A DNA stretch of 64,000 nucleotides. Source: UBA7672 sp040398425. Its GTDB lineage: Bacteria > Pseudomonadota > Alphaproteobacteria > Caulobacterales > Hyphomonadaceae. The position numbers and the translations under genes were made by a program. Below are positions 1 to 8,564 of this stretch, in pieces (the stretch's first letter is position 1; each line of letters begins with the position of its first letter). The DNA lies in the NCBI GenBank assembly GCA_040398425.1, contig JBBATZ010000007.1, positions 29,526-93,525 on the forward strand, read 5' to 3'. The notes under the pieces were generated by a model. The model was not told the origin of the DNA. It was given only the letters and a program-made list of their open reading frames with translations, and did not search any database.

Positions 1-132
1 GCGGATGGTGCGGACGATGTCGACGCGCAGAGCGACCGAGAGCGCATTGAGCTGCTTCGGGCGGTTGAGGGTCAGGATGGCGACGGGGCCGTCCCGTTCG
101 ACCAGCAACGTCTGTTCGATTGGCTCACTCAT
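1..132 (-). CDS. Enoyl-CoA hydratase/isomerase family protein, N-terminal part (runs off the window)
   Basis: Read on the reverse strand, an ATG at 132 opens 44 codons that leave the window at its left edge without a stop. The visible N-terminus has the crotonase-fold opening: a short strand (TLLVERDGPVAIL) followed by TLNRPKQLNAL, the usual start of enoyl-CoA hydratases acting in fatty acid beta-oxidation. The catalytic glutamates and oxyanion-hole segment lie outside the window, so the exact substrate cannot be judged. It starts 11 nt after the stop of the CinA-like gene on the same strand, so the two are probably co-transcribed. Several acyl-CoA enzymes further right fit this role. Confidence 0.8.
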   Translation of the reverse strand, partial: MSEPIEQTLLVERDGPVAILTLNRPKQLNALSVALRVDIVRTIR

Positions 133-143
133 TGTTCGGCTCC

Positions 144-917
144 CTATACGACCGGGTCGATCTCGGGCTGTCCGCCCTGCGCCCTGATGATGTCGGACAT
201 TGCTTCGATGCAGCGATCGACGGCGCTCTTGTCGCGGCTACGGGCGACGAGGTTGGTGCCGAATTCGGTCTGCTTCCCGTTCAGGCGCATGAAGGGGTAG
301 GAGCCGAGGCTGGCTTCAGGCGTCGCCTTGGCGAGTGCGCCGAGCGGTTCGGCGATGTCGCCTTCGCGGACGCCGGTGGCGCGCACGGTGCGGGCATGGA
401 CGATTGCGCCGCCGCGAATCCGCCGGCCGACATCCTGAAGCATGCCGCGCGTGACCGAGGGCACGCCGGCCATGACGAAGACATTGCCGAGCTGAAAGCC
501 GGGGGCGGCCGAGACAGGGTTGAGGATCAGCTCTGCGTCCTCGGGAATGCGGGCCATGCGCATGCGGCCTTCGTTGATCTCCTGACCGCGCGCTTCGTAA
601 TAGGGGCGCAGGATCGTCATCGCATCCTCCCGCACATCGATGGTCTTGCCGAAGGCGGCTGCGACAGCATCGGCGGTGATGTCGTCATGGGTCGGACCGA
701 TGCCGCCGGTCGTGAAGACATAATCGTGGGCGGCGCGCAGCTCGTTGATGGTGGCGACGATGGTGGCGTGGACATCGGGGATCATGCGCGCCTCGCGCAC
801 TTCCACCCCGAGCGGATTGAGGAAATCCGCGATGGTCTTGAGGTTGGTGTCCTGGGTGCGCCCCGAAAGGAGCTCATCCCCGATCAGGATAACGGCGGCG
901 GTCACGATGCTGGTCAT
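144..917 (-). CDS. CinA N-terminal/MoaB-like (molybdopterin-binding fold) protein
   Basis: The 257-residue protein has the MoCF-biosynthesis fold: TAAVILIGDELLSGRTQDTN near the N-terminus and FTTGGIGPTHDDITADAVA around residues 68-86 are the hallmark glycine-rich motifs of CinA, MoaB and MogA proteins. It has only the N-terminal COG1058 domain, and the C-terminal NMN-deamidase domain of full CinA (about 400 residues) is absent. Stand-alone versions are common in alphaproteobacteria and often annotated as competence/damage-inducible protein A or molybdopterin-binding protein; their reaction is not firmly established. It lies 11 nt upstream of the enoyl-CoA hydratase gene on the same strand. 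Confidence 0.85.
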   Translation of the reverse strand: MTSIVTAAVILIGDELLSGRTQDTNLKTIADFLNPLGVEVREARMIPDVHATIVATINELRAAHDYVFTTGGIGPTHDDITADAVAAAFGKTIDVREDAMTILRPYYEARGQEINEGRMRMARIPEDAELILNPVSAAPGFQLGNVFVMAGVPSVTRGMLQDVGRRIRGGAIVHARTVRATGVREGDIAEPLGALAKATPEASLGSYPFMRLNGKQTEFGTNLVARSRDKSAVDRCIEAMSDIIRAQGGQPEIDPVV

Positions 918-1085
918 GTACCGCGTTTACGTCCGCTTCACTCTCCAGTCCAGCCGCAGTTCGCCGGCTGCGCCGATTGCTGAAATGTAAACGGGAAAGG
1001 TGAAACTGTTTGGAAATTCGCCGCCGATGGAAGCGTGGAGTTAAGCCTGCGCGTGCATGGTGTATGGGTAGAAATGGTGGGATCC

Positions 1086-1637
1086 ATGAAATTGCGCAGG
1101 AGACTCTCAGGAGAGCGCAGCAGCCGGGCGCGCAGCGGCAACGTGATGATCGAGTTCGCGTTGCTGGCGCCGGTTTTCTTCATGCTGATCATGGGTCTCA
1201 TTGAGTTCGTGATCTTCCAGTACAAGACCTACGCGCTCAATCACGTCGTCTATGAAGCCACACGAAACCTGCAGACGGGCGAAGTTCAGGTCGACGTCAA
1301 TGGGAATCCGCGTACGCCGGAGATGATGAGACAATACTTCATCGACGAGGCCTGTGCTGCGGCTGGCGCATTGGTCGATTGCAACGAGATCTACTTCGAC
1401 GTTCGTGCGTTCGATCAGTTGAAGGACGTAACCTATCCGCCGCCGGTGTTCGACAAGGACGGTGTGCCTACCAACTTTATGTTTGAGCCGGGCGCCGCCG
1501 ATCAGTACTCGGTCGTCCGTGCTTCATTGCATCACCAGTTCATCACGCCCTTCATGGACCAGCTTTTCCACATGGGCCCCGACCTGCCTGCGATTGTGAA
1601 CGCTTACGTCATCGTCAAGAACGAGCCGTGGATCTGA
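1086..1637 (+). CDS. TadE-like pilus assembly pseudopilin
   Basis: About 183 residues. A basic N-terminus is followed by SGNVMIEFALLAPVFFMLIMG, a TadE-type segment: a charged head, the glutamate five residues into the motif, then one hydrophobic helix. The rest should be periplasmic. TadE-like proteins are minor pseudopilins of Flp/Tad pili. ATG at 1086 is preceded by GGTGGG; in-frame ATGs at 1074 and 1035 would only lengthen the unstructured N-terminus, so the exact start is open. The stop overlaps the start of the next gene (TGATG), indicating tight translational coupling with a second TadE-like protein and the TadG-like protein downstream. Confidence 0.85.
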   Translation: MKLRRRLSGERSSRARSGNVMIEFALLAPVFFMLIMGLIEFVIFQYKTYALNHVVYEATRNLQTGEVQVDVNGNPRTPEMMRQYFIDEACAAAGALVDCNEIYFDVRAFDQLKDVTYPPPVFDKDGVPTNFMFEPGAADQYSVVRASLHHQFITPFMDQLFHMGPDLPAIVNAYVIVKNEPWI

Positions 1638-2233
1638 TGATGAGCAAGAGTTCCGTTTTTTCCTGGCGTGGACTTTCCAGGTTTGCTGGAGACAGGCGTG
1701 GCGTCGCTGCGGCCGAATTTGCGCTCATCGCACCGGCGCTTATCTTCCTGATCATGGGAGTGTTCGAGATGACGTTCCGCTTCCGCGCCAGCGAGGAAGC
1801 AACGCGCTATGCGCACGAAGTCGCCAACATGGTTGCTCGCGAGACGGACCTTACCACCGACGATCTCAATCAGCTCTTCAAGGCGTCGGTCCAGATGATG
1901 AAGCCACTCGACACGACGGACGATCTCGATCTCGATGTCACGTCGATCGGTCTCACCGGTGTGAATGCGGATCCTGCGGTGCTGTGGCGCCGTGTGGCTG
2001 GAACCGCGATCACAAAAGACATCCAGGACGCCAAGGGCATGGGTGTTGATGGCGAGAGCGTCATCCGCGTGTCTGTCCGCTACAGCTATCACAGCGTCCT
2101 GACCGAACTGTTTGGGGGGGCGTTCATGCCGATGGAGAAGACGGCCTATTCTCGTCCGCGTCTCGACAAGAAGATTTCTCTGGATGGTGTGCCAACTGAT
2201 GGCGGCGCAACCACGTATCTGACGATTACCTAG
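1637..2233 (+). CDS. Second TadE-like pilus assembly protein (TadE/TadF type)
   Basis: About 198 residues. DRRGVAAAEFALIAPALIFL around residues 20-40 is the TadE motif with its conserved glutamate and one membrane helix; the remaining 150 residues are predicted periplasmic. It probably forms a minor pseudopilin pair with the upstream TadE-like protein. The ATG at 1637 overlaps the upstream stop; ATG 1640 and GTG 1628 are alternatives. A run of seven G (about 2114-2120) lies within the coding frame without disrupting it. No tad ATPase, platform or secretin gene is in the window, so these genes form an outlying tad set or the end of a larger locus. Confidence 0.82.
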   Translation: MMSKSSVFSWRGLSRFAGDRRGVAAAEFALIAPALIFLIMGVFEMTFRFRASEEATRYAHEVANMVARETDLTTDDLNQLFKASVQMMKPLDTTDDLDLDVTSIGLTGVNADPAVLWRRVAGTAITKDIQDAKGMGVDGESVIRVSVRYSYHSVLTELFGGAFMPMEKTAYSRPRLDKKISLDGVPTDGGATTYLTIT

Positions 2234-2244
2234 CTCTGAAGGCC

Positions 2245-2265
2245 GGGCGCGCCACTGGCGCGCCC
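2245..2265 (+). terminator. Perfect 9-bp hairpin between the tadE-like and tadG-like genes
   Basis: GGGCGCGCC at 2245-2253 pairs perfectly with GGCGCGCCC at 2257-2265 across a 3-nt loop. Only two T follow, so it is a poor intrinsic terminator. A partial terminator or an mRNA-stability element lowering expression of the large downstream gene is more likely. Confidence 0.5.
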
Positions 2266-2283
2266 TTGCATACGGGAACGAAC

Positions 2284-4671
2284 ATGTTCGGGTCGATCGG
2301 GAGATTTGCGAAGGACCGTCGGGGCGCCTTCGCCATGCAGTTTGCGCTCATGGCCGTGCCGCTGTGCGTTTGCACCGGTCTTGCTATCGATGGCGGTCGC
2401 GCATTTCTTGCCCGCTTCGAGCTGGCATCGGCGCTGGACGCCGCAGCGCTGGCCGTCGGGTCCACGACGACCGAAGGCGCCGACCTCAATGCGGTTGCCC
2501 AGAAATATGTCGACGTCAACTTCAAGACCGAACATGACAAGCCCATCGAACTCACACTCGATGTCGGCGAAGAACGGGCGATGCTTAAGGGCTCGGTTGA
2601 GATAAACACCTACTTCATGCCGCTCGTCGGCCAACCGACCGTCACCGTCTCAGCTGAGAGCGAAGTCCGTGTTGGCGGTAATAACGTCGAAGTCGCCATG
2701 GCGCTGGATATTACCGGCTCGATGAACGCCACGCGGATCGCAGGCCTCAAGTCGGCAGCGAAGATCCTGATCGATGAAGTGGTCAACACGGTTCAGACCC
2801 CGTACTTCTCCAAGATCGCCATCGTTCCTTGGTCGCAGAGCGTCTACGTCGATACGAAACACGCAAACGCCAGTGTTCCTGTCGATCTGCGCGGTACGCC
2901 AACGCCCAGCACGACAATCAGCGGGGCCAACTGGCGCAAGTCCGGCGCGTCGACGAAAACGATCAGCACGGCTGGCTGGCGCTCCAATACTGGCAAAACG
3001 GTTTCAAACGCCACCTGGAAAAACGGCTCCGCAAAGTCGGTCGCCTCCAGCGCCGGCATAACCAAGACCAACAGCAATACACGTATCCGGGTAACGACCG
3101 GCAGCAGCCACGGGTACGTCAACGGCGACACCGTCTATATCTCCGGCGCGAACGGTAGCTATTCTTCGCTGAACAGCCGGATGTTCTCGGTTGCCGACAA
3201 GACGTTGACGCAGTTCTGGCTGAAAGACACTGCAGCGGGCGCGTATGTGACGCCCCCATCGGGCAGCACGGACGCGACCGCCGGCTCCTCGCAACGCTGT
3301 CTCTATGCCGATTGCGCAATGCGGATCACGGCTAGCACCCACGGCTTCGCCACCGGCGACCTGATCTACATAGAATCCGTAAACGCCAGTGGCGGCGGCT
3401 CGATGTCGGTCAACAACGTCTGGGGCACGACATGGGTCATCACCAATCGCGATAGCAATAACTTCACACTGGATGGCACATTCGGGCCGAACTTCCTGAA
3501 CTACTCGTCCAGTGGAAAGGCGTCGGAGTGCTACGTGTCCGATTGCCGATATCGCGTGACGACATCTGCCTCTCACAGTCTGTCGACTTCGGACAACGTT
3601 TTTATCTGGGGCGTAACGGAATCCAACTCGTCCAAAACATCTGTCAACACACCTGCCAACAACAGCATCAGTGTTGATAGCCCTTCGGGCTCGGTGTTCT
3701 TCCTCCCGGGCGACGGAAAGGATTACAACGACTGGTCGTCCGGCGGTTCGATGGCGGCGTGCGTCAATGCCTACTGCAATGTCGAGGTCGCTTCGAATTC
3801 GCACGGCCTTTCAACCAGCGAGCGTGTCGAAATTGCAGGCGTTGGCGGCTTGACCGGTATCAACTCAGTCTCCGGCCGTCGCACATGGGAGATAGCAAAG
3901 ATCGATAACAACAGCTACCGGCTGATCGACTCGACGCCAGCATTGAGCAATATGTCGTCCAACTACTCATCAGGCGGCGCATCGCAGTGCCTGACGTATG
4001 GGTGCGCCAAGCTCTACCCAAGCAGCACGCCCAATGCCAGCACCTCGACTTATGCGGCGACCGACTGTCTCGTTGAGCGCTATGGAGCCGACGCGGCTAC
4101 GGACGTCAGTCCGGCTACATCTCCGCTCGGCATCCTTTATTCCAGCAGTGGTGCCTGCACGATGACCAACTATGTGACACCGATGACAGCCGACCGCGCA
4201 CGTCTCAACACGTCTATCGGTGATCTCAAGACCGGCGGCTCCACGGCCGGCCAGATCGGCATCGCGTGGGCCTGGTACATGCTGTCGCCCAACTTCAAGG
4301 ATGTGTGGGACAAGGAAACGGCGAACCAGCCGAAAGATTATACGACCAAGGAACTCGTGAAGGTCGCCGTGTTGATGACGGACGGCGAGTTCAACTTCTC
4401 GACCTGCAAGGGTGTGACGGATGGCGTCCTCTGTAACGCAGCGACGGACGAGTTCACGCAGGCCGAAGCGATCTGTGAGGCCATGAAGGATGAGAAGATC
4501 ACGATCTACACCGTGGGCCTCAGCATCAACACGGCCTTGTATGCCGACGATTTCCTGATCAAGTGCGCCACCAAGCCATCCTACGCCTTTCTGGCTGCGG
4601 ACGAGGCTGAGCTGCAGGTCGCCTTCAAGAAGATCGCGACGTCGATCTCGAAACTGCGCATCTCGAAGTAA
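2284..4671 (+). CDS. TadG-like von Willebrand factor A protein with a four-unit beta-repeat insertion
   Basis: The 795-residue protein starts at ATG 2284 (GGGA upstream); a TTG at 2266 lies in the hairpin and is less likely. The N-terminus has the Tad motif DRRGAFAMQFALMAVP and one membrane helix. A VWA domain begins at nt 2680-2725 with the metal-site motif DITGSM (nt 2707-2724) and resumes near nt 4360 with VLMTDGEF. Between them lies an insertion: short W-containing repeats (nt 2917-3051), then four units of about 77 residues resembling the HG..xGD.VYI.GV repeats of phage tail-fibre (FCCH-type) proteins. CX4C pairs sit at nt 3298, 3529, 3760 and 3988. TadG proteins help assemble or anchor Tad pili; the insertion suggests an exposed binding or adhesive extension. 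Confidence 0.85.
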   Translation: MFGSIGRFAKDRRGAFAMQFALMAVPLCVCTGLAIDGGRAFLARFELASALDAAALAVGSTTTEGADLNAVAQKYVDVNFKTEHDKPIELTLDVGEERAMLKGSVEINTYFMPLVGQPTVTVSAESEVRVGGNNVEVAMALDITGSMNATRIAGLKSAAKILIDEVVNTVQTPYFSKIAIVPWSQSVYVDTKHANASVPVDLRGTPTPSTTISGANWRKSGASTKTISTAGWRSNTGKTVSNATWKNGSAKSVASSAGITKTNSNTRIRVTTGSSHGYVNGDTVYISGANGSYSSLNSRMFSVADKTLTQFWLKDTAAGAYVTPPSGSTDATAGSSQRCLYADCAMRITASTHGFATGDLIYIESVNASGGGSMSVNNVWGTTWVITNRDSNNFTLDGTFGPNFLNYSSSGKASECYVSDCRYRVTTSASHSLSTSDNVFIWGVTESNSSKTSVNTPANNSISVDSPSGSVFFLPGDGKDYNDWSSGGSMAACVNAYCNVEVASNSHGLSTSERVEIAGVGGLTGINSVSGRRTWEIAKIDNNSYRLIDSTPALSNMSSNYSSGGASQCLTYGCAKLYPSSTPNASTSTYAATDCLVERYGADAATDVSPATSPLGILYSSSGACTMTNYVTPMTADRARLNTSIGDLKTGGSTAGQIGIAWAWYMLSPNFKDVWDKETANQPKDYTTKELVKVAVLMTDGEFNFSTCKGVTDGVLCNAATDEFTQAEAICEAMKDEKITIYTVGLSINTALYADDFLIKCATKPSYAFLAADEAELQVAFKKIATSISKLRISK
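3073..4005 (+). repeat. Four tandem ~77-residue repeats with CX4C motifs inside the TadG-like VWA domain
   Basis: The coding repeats share the pattern R.T..SHG...GD.VYI.GV, then N.F.LD and YSSSG. Units begin near nt 3082, 3316, 3547 and 3778. CX4C motifs (CLYADC, CYVSDC, CVNAYC, CLTYGC) start at nt 3298, 3529, 3760 and 3988, a spacing of 77, 77 and 76 codons. The DNA copies have diverged, so this is an old protein-level duplication and not a fresh array. Confidence 0.75.
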
Positions 4672-4696
4672 GCCGGGAGACGCGGGAACCGAACAG

Positions 4697-4722
4697 GGGC
4701 CGCTCCTCATCGGGCGGCCCTT
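4697..4722 (+). terminator. Terminator hairpin between convergent genes
   Basis: GGGCCGC at 4697-4703 pairs with GCGGCCC at 4714-4720 across a 10-nt loop, followed by TT. It lies 25 nt after the tadG-like stop and just past the stop of the convergent gene at 4740, so it may end transcription from both sides. Confidence 0.55.
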
Positions 4723-4739
4723 GCGACTCCCGTCATGAG

Positions 4740-5663
4740 TTAGCGAGGCGGCGGGAGCGTCGCTGCGATGCGTTTGGCATCTGCAGATTCCAGGGCGCCA
4801 TTTTCGCCAAAGCGCTTCATGGCAAGCCGCCACAACCATTTCGCATGGCTTTGCTGTCCGGCGGCGGCGGCGTGGTCTCCGGCCAGGGCTGTCAGATGCG
4901 CTAGCTCGAGTCCCGTCGCTGTCTCACGCGCGGCGTTGAGCAACTGCTCAGCCTCAGCCAGCTTTCCAGCGGCAATCGCGGAGCGGATCGGCTGATGCGG
5001 ACCTTCCACGGCTGGTGCAATCGTCGGCGCGGGTGGCTTGGGCGGCGGTTGAACGGTCGGCGGCGCAACTGGAGGCGCAGCAGGTTTCGGGACGGCGGCA
5101 ACGGTCGGGATCGGGTTGAGCGTCACCTGCGAAGGGAAGGGATTCGCTGGCGGTGGAGGCGGCGCGGTTGGTGACGGAGCTGGTGGAGGCGCCGTGGGTG
5201 CCTGCGCGACGGGTCTTGGCGGCGGGGGCGGTTGCGTAACGGGGGCCGGCGGCGGGATGGCAGGGGGTGCGGCCGCGACGGCGGGCTGAACCGGTGCTGG
5301 TTGTGGCGGCGCCGGGGGAGCGGGGACCGGGGCGGGCGGTGGCGTGATCGGGGCGGAGCGCCAGTCGCGGTCGGCAGCGCGCGAGCGTTCGGAATAGTAG
5401 GCTTCGGCCTGGCCGAGGACGGCGTCCTCACGGGCAGATTTTTCGGCGGCGGAGCGTTTCTGATTGGGCCGCGGGTGCAAGGCGCTGACGAGGAAGACGA
5501 TACCCGCCGAGACGCCGAGAATACCGAGCAGAAGCAGCAGCGGCAGACCGTCCGGCCCGGGCGGGAAAAAATTCAGGGGGCCGGAGCGTTGTGTCCAGGC
5601 GAGATAGCCTCCGCCACCGGACAGTGCGGCGCCAAGCAGAAACTGAAGAACGCGTGACAACAT
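4740..5663 (-). CDS. Proline-rich membrane protein, function unknown
   Basis: About 307 residues from ATG 5663; an in-frame start six codons upstream is less likely. Two hydrophobic helices lie at the N-terminus (around residues 5-22 and 40-60), then a charged stretch, a long Pro/Ala-rich segment of about 130 residues with many PPAP and PPPPP runs, and a C-terminal helical domain of about 80 residues (AIAAGKLAEAEQLLNAARET onward) that looks like a TPR-type helical pair. The proline tract is probably an extended linker. I recognise no named family. It is convergent with the tadG-like gene, so a role in the tad system is not implied. Confidence 0.75.
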   Translation of the reverse strand: MLSRVLQFLLGAALSGGGGYLAWTQRSGPLNFFPPGPDGLPLLLLLGILGVSAGIVFLVSALHPRPNQKRSAAEKSAREDAVLGQAEAYYSERSRAADRDWRSAPITPPPAPVPAPPAPPQPAPVQPAVAAAPPAIPPPAPVTQPPPPPRPVAQAPTAPPPAPSPTAPPPPPANPFPSQVTLNPIPTVAAVPKPAAPPVAPPTVQPPPKPPAPTIAPAVEGPHQPIRSAIAAGKLAEAEQLLNAARETATGLELAHLTALAGDHAAAAGQQSHAKWLWRLAMKRFGENGALESADAKRIAATLPPPR

Positions 5664-5814
5664 CTCTATACGCCACCCCAAGGCGGGCCGCCCACATACA
5701 GTTCACCGTGGGTCGGTCCCGGCGCGGCAAGGATTAGCCGCTTCTCTGCCACACCGGAACCTCAAACACGCAGTGCGCCAGATGCGAGCTGCGAAGACCA
5801 TGTCTCCGGGGGCG

Positions 5815-7248
5815 TCATTTTTCCGGATGGGTGAGGGCCTGGTAGGTCAGGGTGCGCGCCATGGTGCCGAGATCATCGCCGCCCGTTCCACCCATGCGCT
5901 GGATCATGCCGACAAAGATCACGTCGTTCTGGGGATCAACCCAGAACCAGGTGCCGGCAGCGCCGCCCCAGCTCAGCGACCCATCGCCCTGCAGCGAGCC
6001 GGAGGCGCGGGCATCGTTCACGACCTGGAAGTCGAGACCGAAGCCGACCGCTTCGTTGAAGCGTGCGACGCTGGTGCCGTTGCTGGAGACGAGCACGGAT
6101 TTCGGAATCACGTTGGTGCCCATCAGTTCGACGGAGGCGGGCGAGAGGATGCGGACGCCATCAAGCTCACCCTTGTTGGCGATCATCTGGCTGAAGCGGG
6201 CATAATCCATCGTGGTGGAGACGAGACCGCCGCCGCCGGATTCCATCGCGGGCGGCTTGGTGTAGTCCGGCATCGGGTTGCCGAAGAGCTCCTTGGCCTC
6301 GACGATCTTGTTCTGCGCGCGATCGAAGAGATAGACCGCAGCGAGGCGGTTGGCCTTGTCGGCGCCTGTGGCGAAGGCGGTGTCGGTCATCTTCAGAGGC
6401 GCGAAGATGTTCTGCGCCATGAAGTCCGAGAACTTCATGCCGGACAGCTTCTCGACGATGTAGCCCTGAATATCCACCGACGAGGAGTAGGACCAGTTCG
6501 TGCCTGGCTGGAACATCAGCGGGATGGTGGCCGTGCGGTCGATCATTTCCTTGAGGCTTGAAGCGGCGAGGACGCCCTTCGTCCGGTACATCTTGTCGAC
6601 AGGGTGTTCATCGGCAAGGCCGTAGCCGAAGCCGGCGGTGTGGCTCATGATCTCGCGCATGGTCGGCGGGCGGGCCATGTCTTCGAGTTCGAGCGAGCCG
6701 TCCTTCTTGATCGACTTCACCACGCGCAGATTCTTGAACTCCGGCACGTAGCGCGTGACCGGATCATCGAGCCGCCATTTGCCCTGTTCGAACAGGATCA
6801 TCATCGCCGTGCCGGTGATCGGTTTGGTCATCGAATAGATGCGGAAGATCGAGTCCTTGGTGATCGGCGCGCCGGTCTCGAGGCTGGCCTTGCCGTAGGT
6901 CTTGAACTCCACGATCTGGCCGTGCCGCGCAAGCAGCGTGGTCATGCCCGCGACGCGGCCATCGGCGACGACTTGCGCCATGTAGTCATCGAGCTTCTTG
7001 AGACGGGCGCTGTCGAAGCCGACGGCCTCCGGCGACACGGTTGTCGAAAGGTTGCGCGGTGCAGCCGGCTTATCGGCGTGATGCTCAGACATCATCGCCA
7101 TCATGTGGGCGCGCATCTCGGGTGGCATCTCGCCCTGCATCATGCCGACGTGGGGCGATGGCGGGGGTGCGGCTGCTTCGGGCGCGTAGACGCAGGCCGA
7201 CAGCAGGGACGCCGCCACGGCGATGGCGGAGCAAGTGCGACGAAGCAT
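5815..7248 (-). CDS. Beta-lactamase-family serine hydrolase (class C fold), lipoprotein
   Basis: The 477-residue protein starts at ATG 7248 with an excellent GGAGG eight nt upstream. A lipobox (LLSAC, Cys19) follows the signal peptide, so it should be membrane-anchored. The Ser-Met-Thr-Lys tetrad (S139-K142) is the SxxK nucleophile motif and W-S-Y-S (Y254) is the YxN-type motif of class C beta-lactamase/esterase B relatives. Such proteins are esterases, D-aminopeptidases or transesterases more often than true beta-lactamases. The mature N-terminus (about residues 35-60) is unusually rich in Met and His, which could bind copper. It is divergently transcribed from the next gene. Confidence 0.88.
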   Translation of the reverse strand: MLRRTCSAIAVAASLLSACVYAPEAAAPPPSPHVGMMQGEMPPEMRAHMMAMMSEHHADKPAAPRNLSTTVSPEAVGFDSARLKKLDDYMAQVVADGRVAGMTTLLARHGQIVEFKTYGKASLETGAPITKDSIFRIYSMTKPITGTAMMILFEQGKWRLDDPVTRYVPEFKNLRVVKSIKKDGSLELEDMARPPTMREIMSHTAGFGYGLADEHPVDKMYRTKGVLAASSLKEMIDRTATIPLMFQPGTNWSYSSSVDIQGYIVEKLSGMKFSDFMAQNIFAPLKMTDTAFATGADKANRLAAVYLFDRAQNKIVEAKELFGNPMPDYTKPPAMESGGGGLVSTTMDYARFSQMIANKGELDGVRILSPASVELMGTNVIPKSVLVSSNGTSVARFNEAVGFGLDFQVVNDARASGSLQGDGSLSWGGAAGTWFWVDPQNDVIFVGMIQRMGGTGGDDLGTMARTLTYQALTHPEK

Positions 7249-7493
7249 GGGTAGTCCTCCCGGGGATATCTGTATTGGCGCGGTCCAGCGGCCGGCCGTT
7301 CGTTGTGGGAGACCATCCACCGACGCGGCTCTCACTTCAAGTCGGTGTCGTAGAGCGATGCGACATTCAGGATGAATTGATTGGCTGGCGATGCGTCAAG
7401 ACAGGCCGATCCGCCTTGGCGGTACACGCGGCGAGAGGCTAGGGTGGCGCGGCGTGCGCGGCCTTGAAGAGCCGTCACGTGGGAGGCTGCCGG

Positions 7494-8564
7494 ATGAAGT
7501 TTGCTGTTGGCATACTCGGTCTCGCGATTGGGCTGGCGGGATGTGCATCCCCAGCGCCCGGCGCGGCGCAGGCCGAATGGTCGTGCCCGGATGGCTTTAC
7601 GCCGCATGAGGGCCTCAACACAGGCTTTCCGTCCGACGGACTGCAGCGCGCCTTCGTGATTGTCCCTGCTAAAGGCGCGGCAGGCGCAGCGCCCGTGTGG
7701 GTTCCGCTGACGGGCACGGTCGAATCGACCAACGCGAATCTGAATGTCGCCCGCTCAGGCGCCAATGCCCTGATGGCCGAGAAGGGCTTTACGGTGATTG
7801 CGCCTGTGCGGCAGTGCGCCGGGCAGGATCCGAATGTGGGGCGTGGCGCCTGCGATGGCGTCGGGTCGAACGGCTGGAACTGGAAGCCGTGGAATGATGG
7901 TCGCGCGCAAGGCGCGGAAGGCGACAAATGGAAGAATGACGCCGGCCCGGATGTGCGCTTCTTCGAGGCGATGGTGCGCTGTGCGGGCACGAAATTCGCA
8001 CTCGACCGCAGCCGCCTTTTTATTGGCGGCATATCGGCCGGCGGCACGGTGACCAATCGAGCGCTGACGTTCAATTCTGATTTCTGGGCCGGCGGAATGC
8101 CGATCTCCGGCGAGTGGTATGTCTCGAACGATGATGGATCGTCCCTCACGTTCAACGAGGCGCGGCAGGCTGTCATCAGCAATCCGTCGAAAATCTACCA
8201 GGGCCGCGTTGGCCCCTACCCGCTGCATACGAGGCTGAGCCCGCTGGTGGTCATCACGGTGTGGGGCGGCGAGAAGGATCTGTGGGACTGCGGGCCGCCG
8301 CTCGGGTTGTGTGCGGACTATCGCCCATCGACGCAGGCAGGCGCGAGCTATTTCTCCGCGAAGCCGAATGTCGTGCATATCGCTTGCAGCGCGACGCATG
8401 GCCATATGTGGCCGCAGGTGAATACGCAGGCGTTCAACCTGTGGGCGCTGAAGACGATGGCGTCACATCCGAAAGGGTCTGATCCGAAGTCATTCAAAGT
8501 GACGCCCCCGCCGGAAGGATATTCCTGCAAGCTTGGGACATTCGAGGATCACTACCCGCAATGA
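7494..8564 (+). CDS. Secreted alpha/beta-hydrolase lipoprotein
   Basis: About 356 residues from ATG 7494 (GGGAGG upstream). The signal peptide ends in a lipobox (GLAGC, Cys17). The fold is that of PHB-depolymerase/esterase-like alpha/beta hydrolases: nucleophile elbow GGISAGG with Ser181, acid candidate Asp262 or Asp265 in GGEKDLWD, and His302/His304 in THGHMW. At least six cysteines suggest disulfides in the periplasm. The substrate is unknown; polyester, feruloyl-ester or peptide bonds are possible. The stop overlaps the start of the downstream SDR-fold gene by 4 nt (ATGA), so the two are translationally coupled and may act on the same compound. Confidence 0.85.
   Translation: MKFAVGILGLAIGLAGCASPAPGAAQAEWSCPDGFTPHEGLNTGFPSDGLQRAFVIVPAKGAAGAAPVWVPLTGTVESTNANLNVARSGANALMAEKGFTVIAPVRQCAGQDPNVGRGACDGVGSNGWNWKPWNDGRAQGAEGDKWKNDAGPDVRFFEAMVRCAGTKFALDRSRLFIGGISAGGTVTNRALTFNSDFWAGGMPISGEWYVSNDDGSSLTFNEARQAVISNPSKIYQGRVGPYPLHTRLSPLVVITVWGGEKDLWDCGPPLGLCADYRPSTQAGASYFSAKPNVVHIACSATHGHMWPQVNTQAFNLWALKTMASHPKGSDPKSFKVTPPPEGYSCKLGTFEDHYPQ

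Noticed and set aside
120..983. 287-codon forward open frame opposite the CinA-like gene
   Set aside because: It is His/Gly/Asp-rich without motifs and overlaps two well-supported reverse genes.
2108..2125. Run of seven G in the second tadE-like gene as a phase-variation tract
   Set aside because: The frame is intact and seven G is common by chance at this GC content; there is no sign of switching.
3004..3804. 266-codon reverse open frame opposite the TadG repeats
   Set aside because: The forward frame has a regular 77-residue period with conserved Cys pairs; the reverse one has no pattern.
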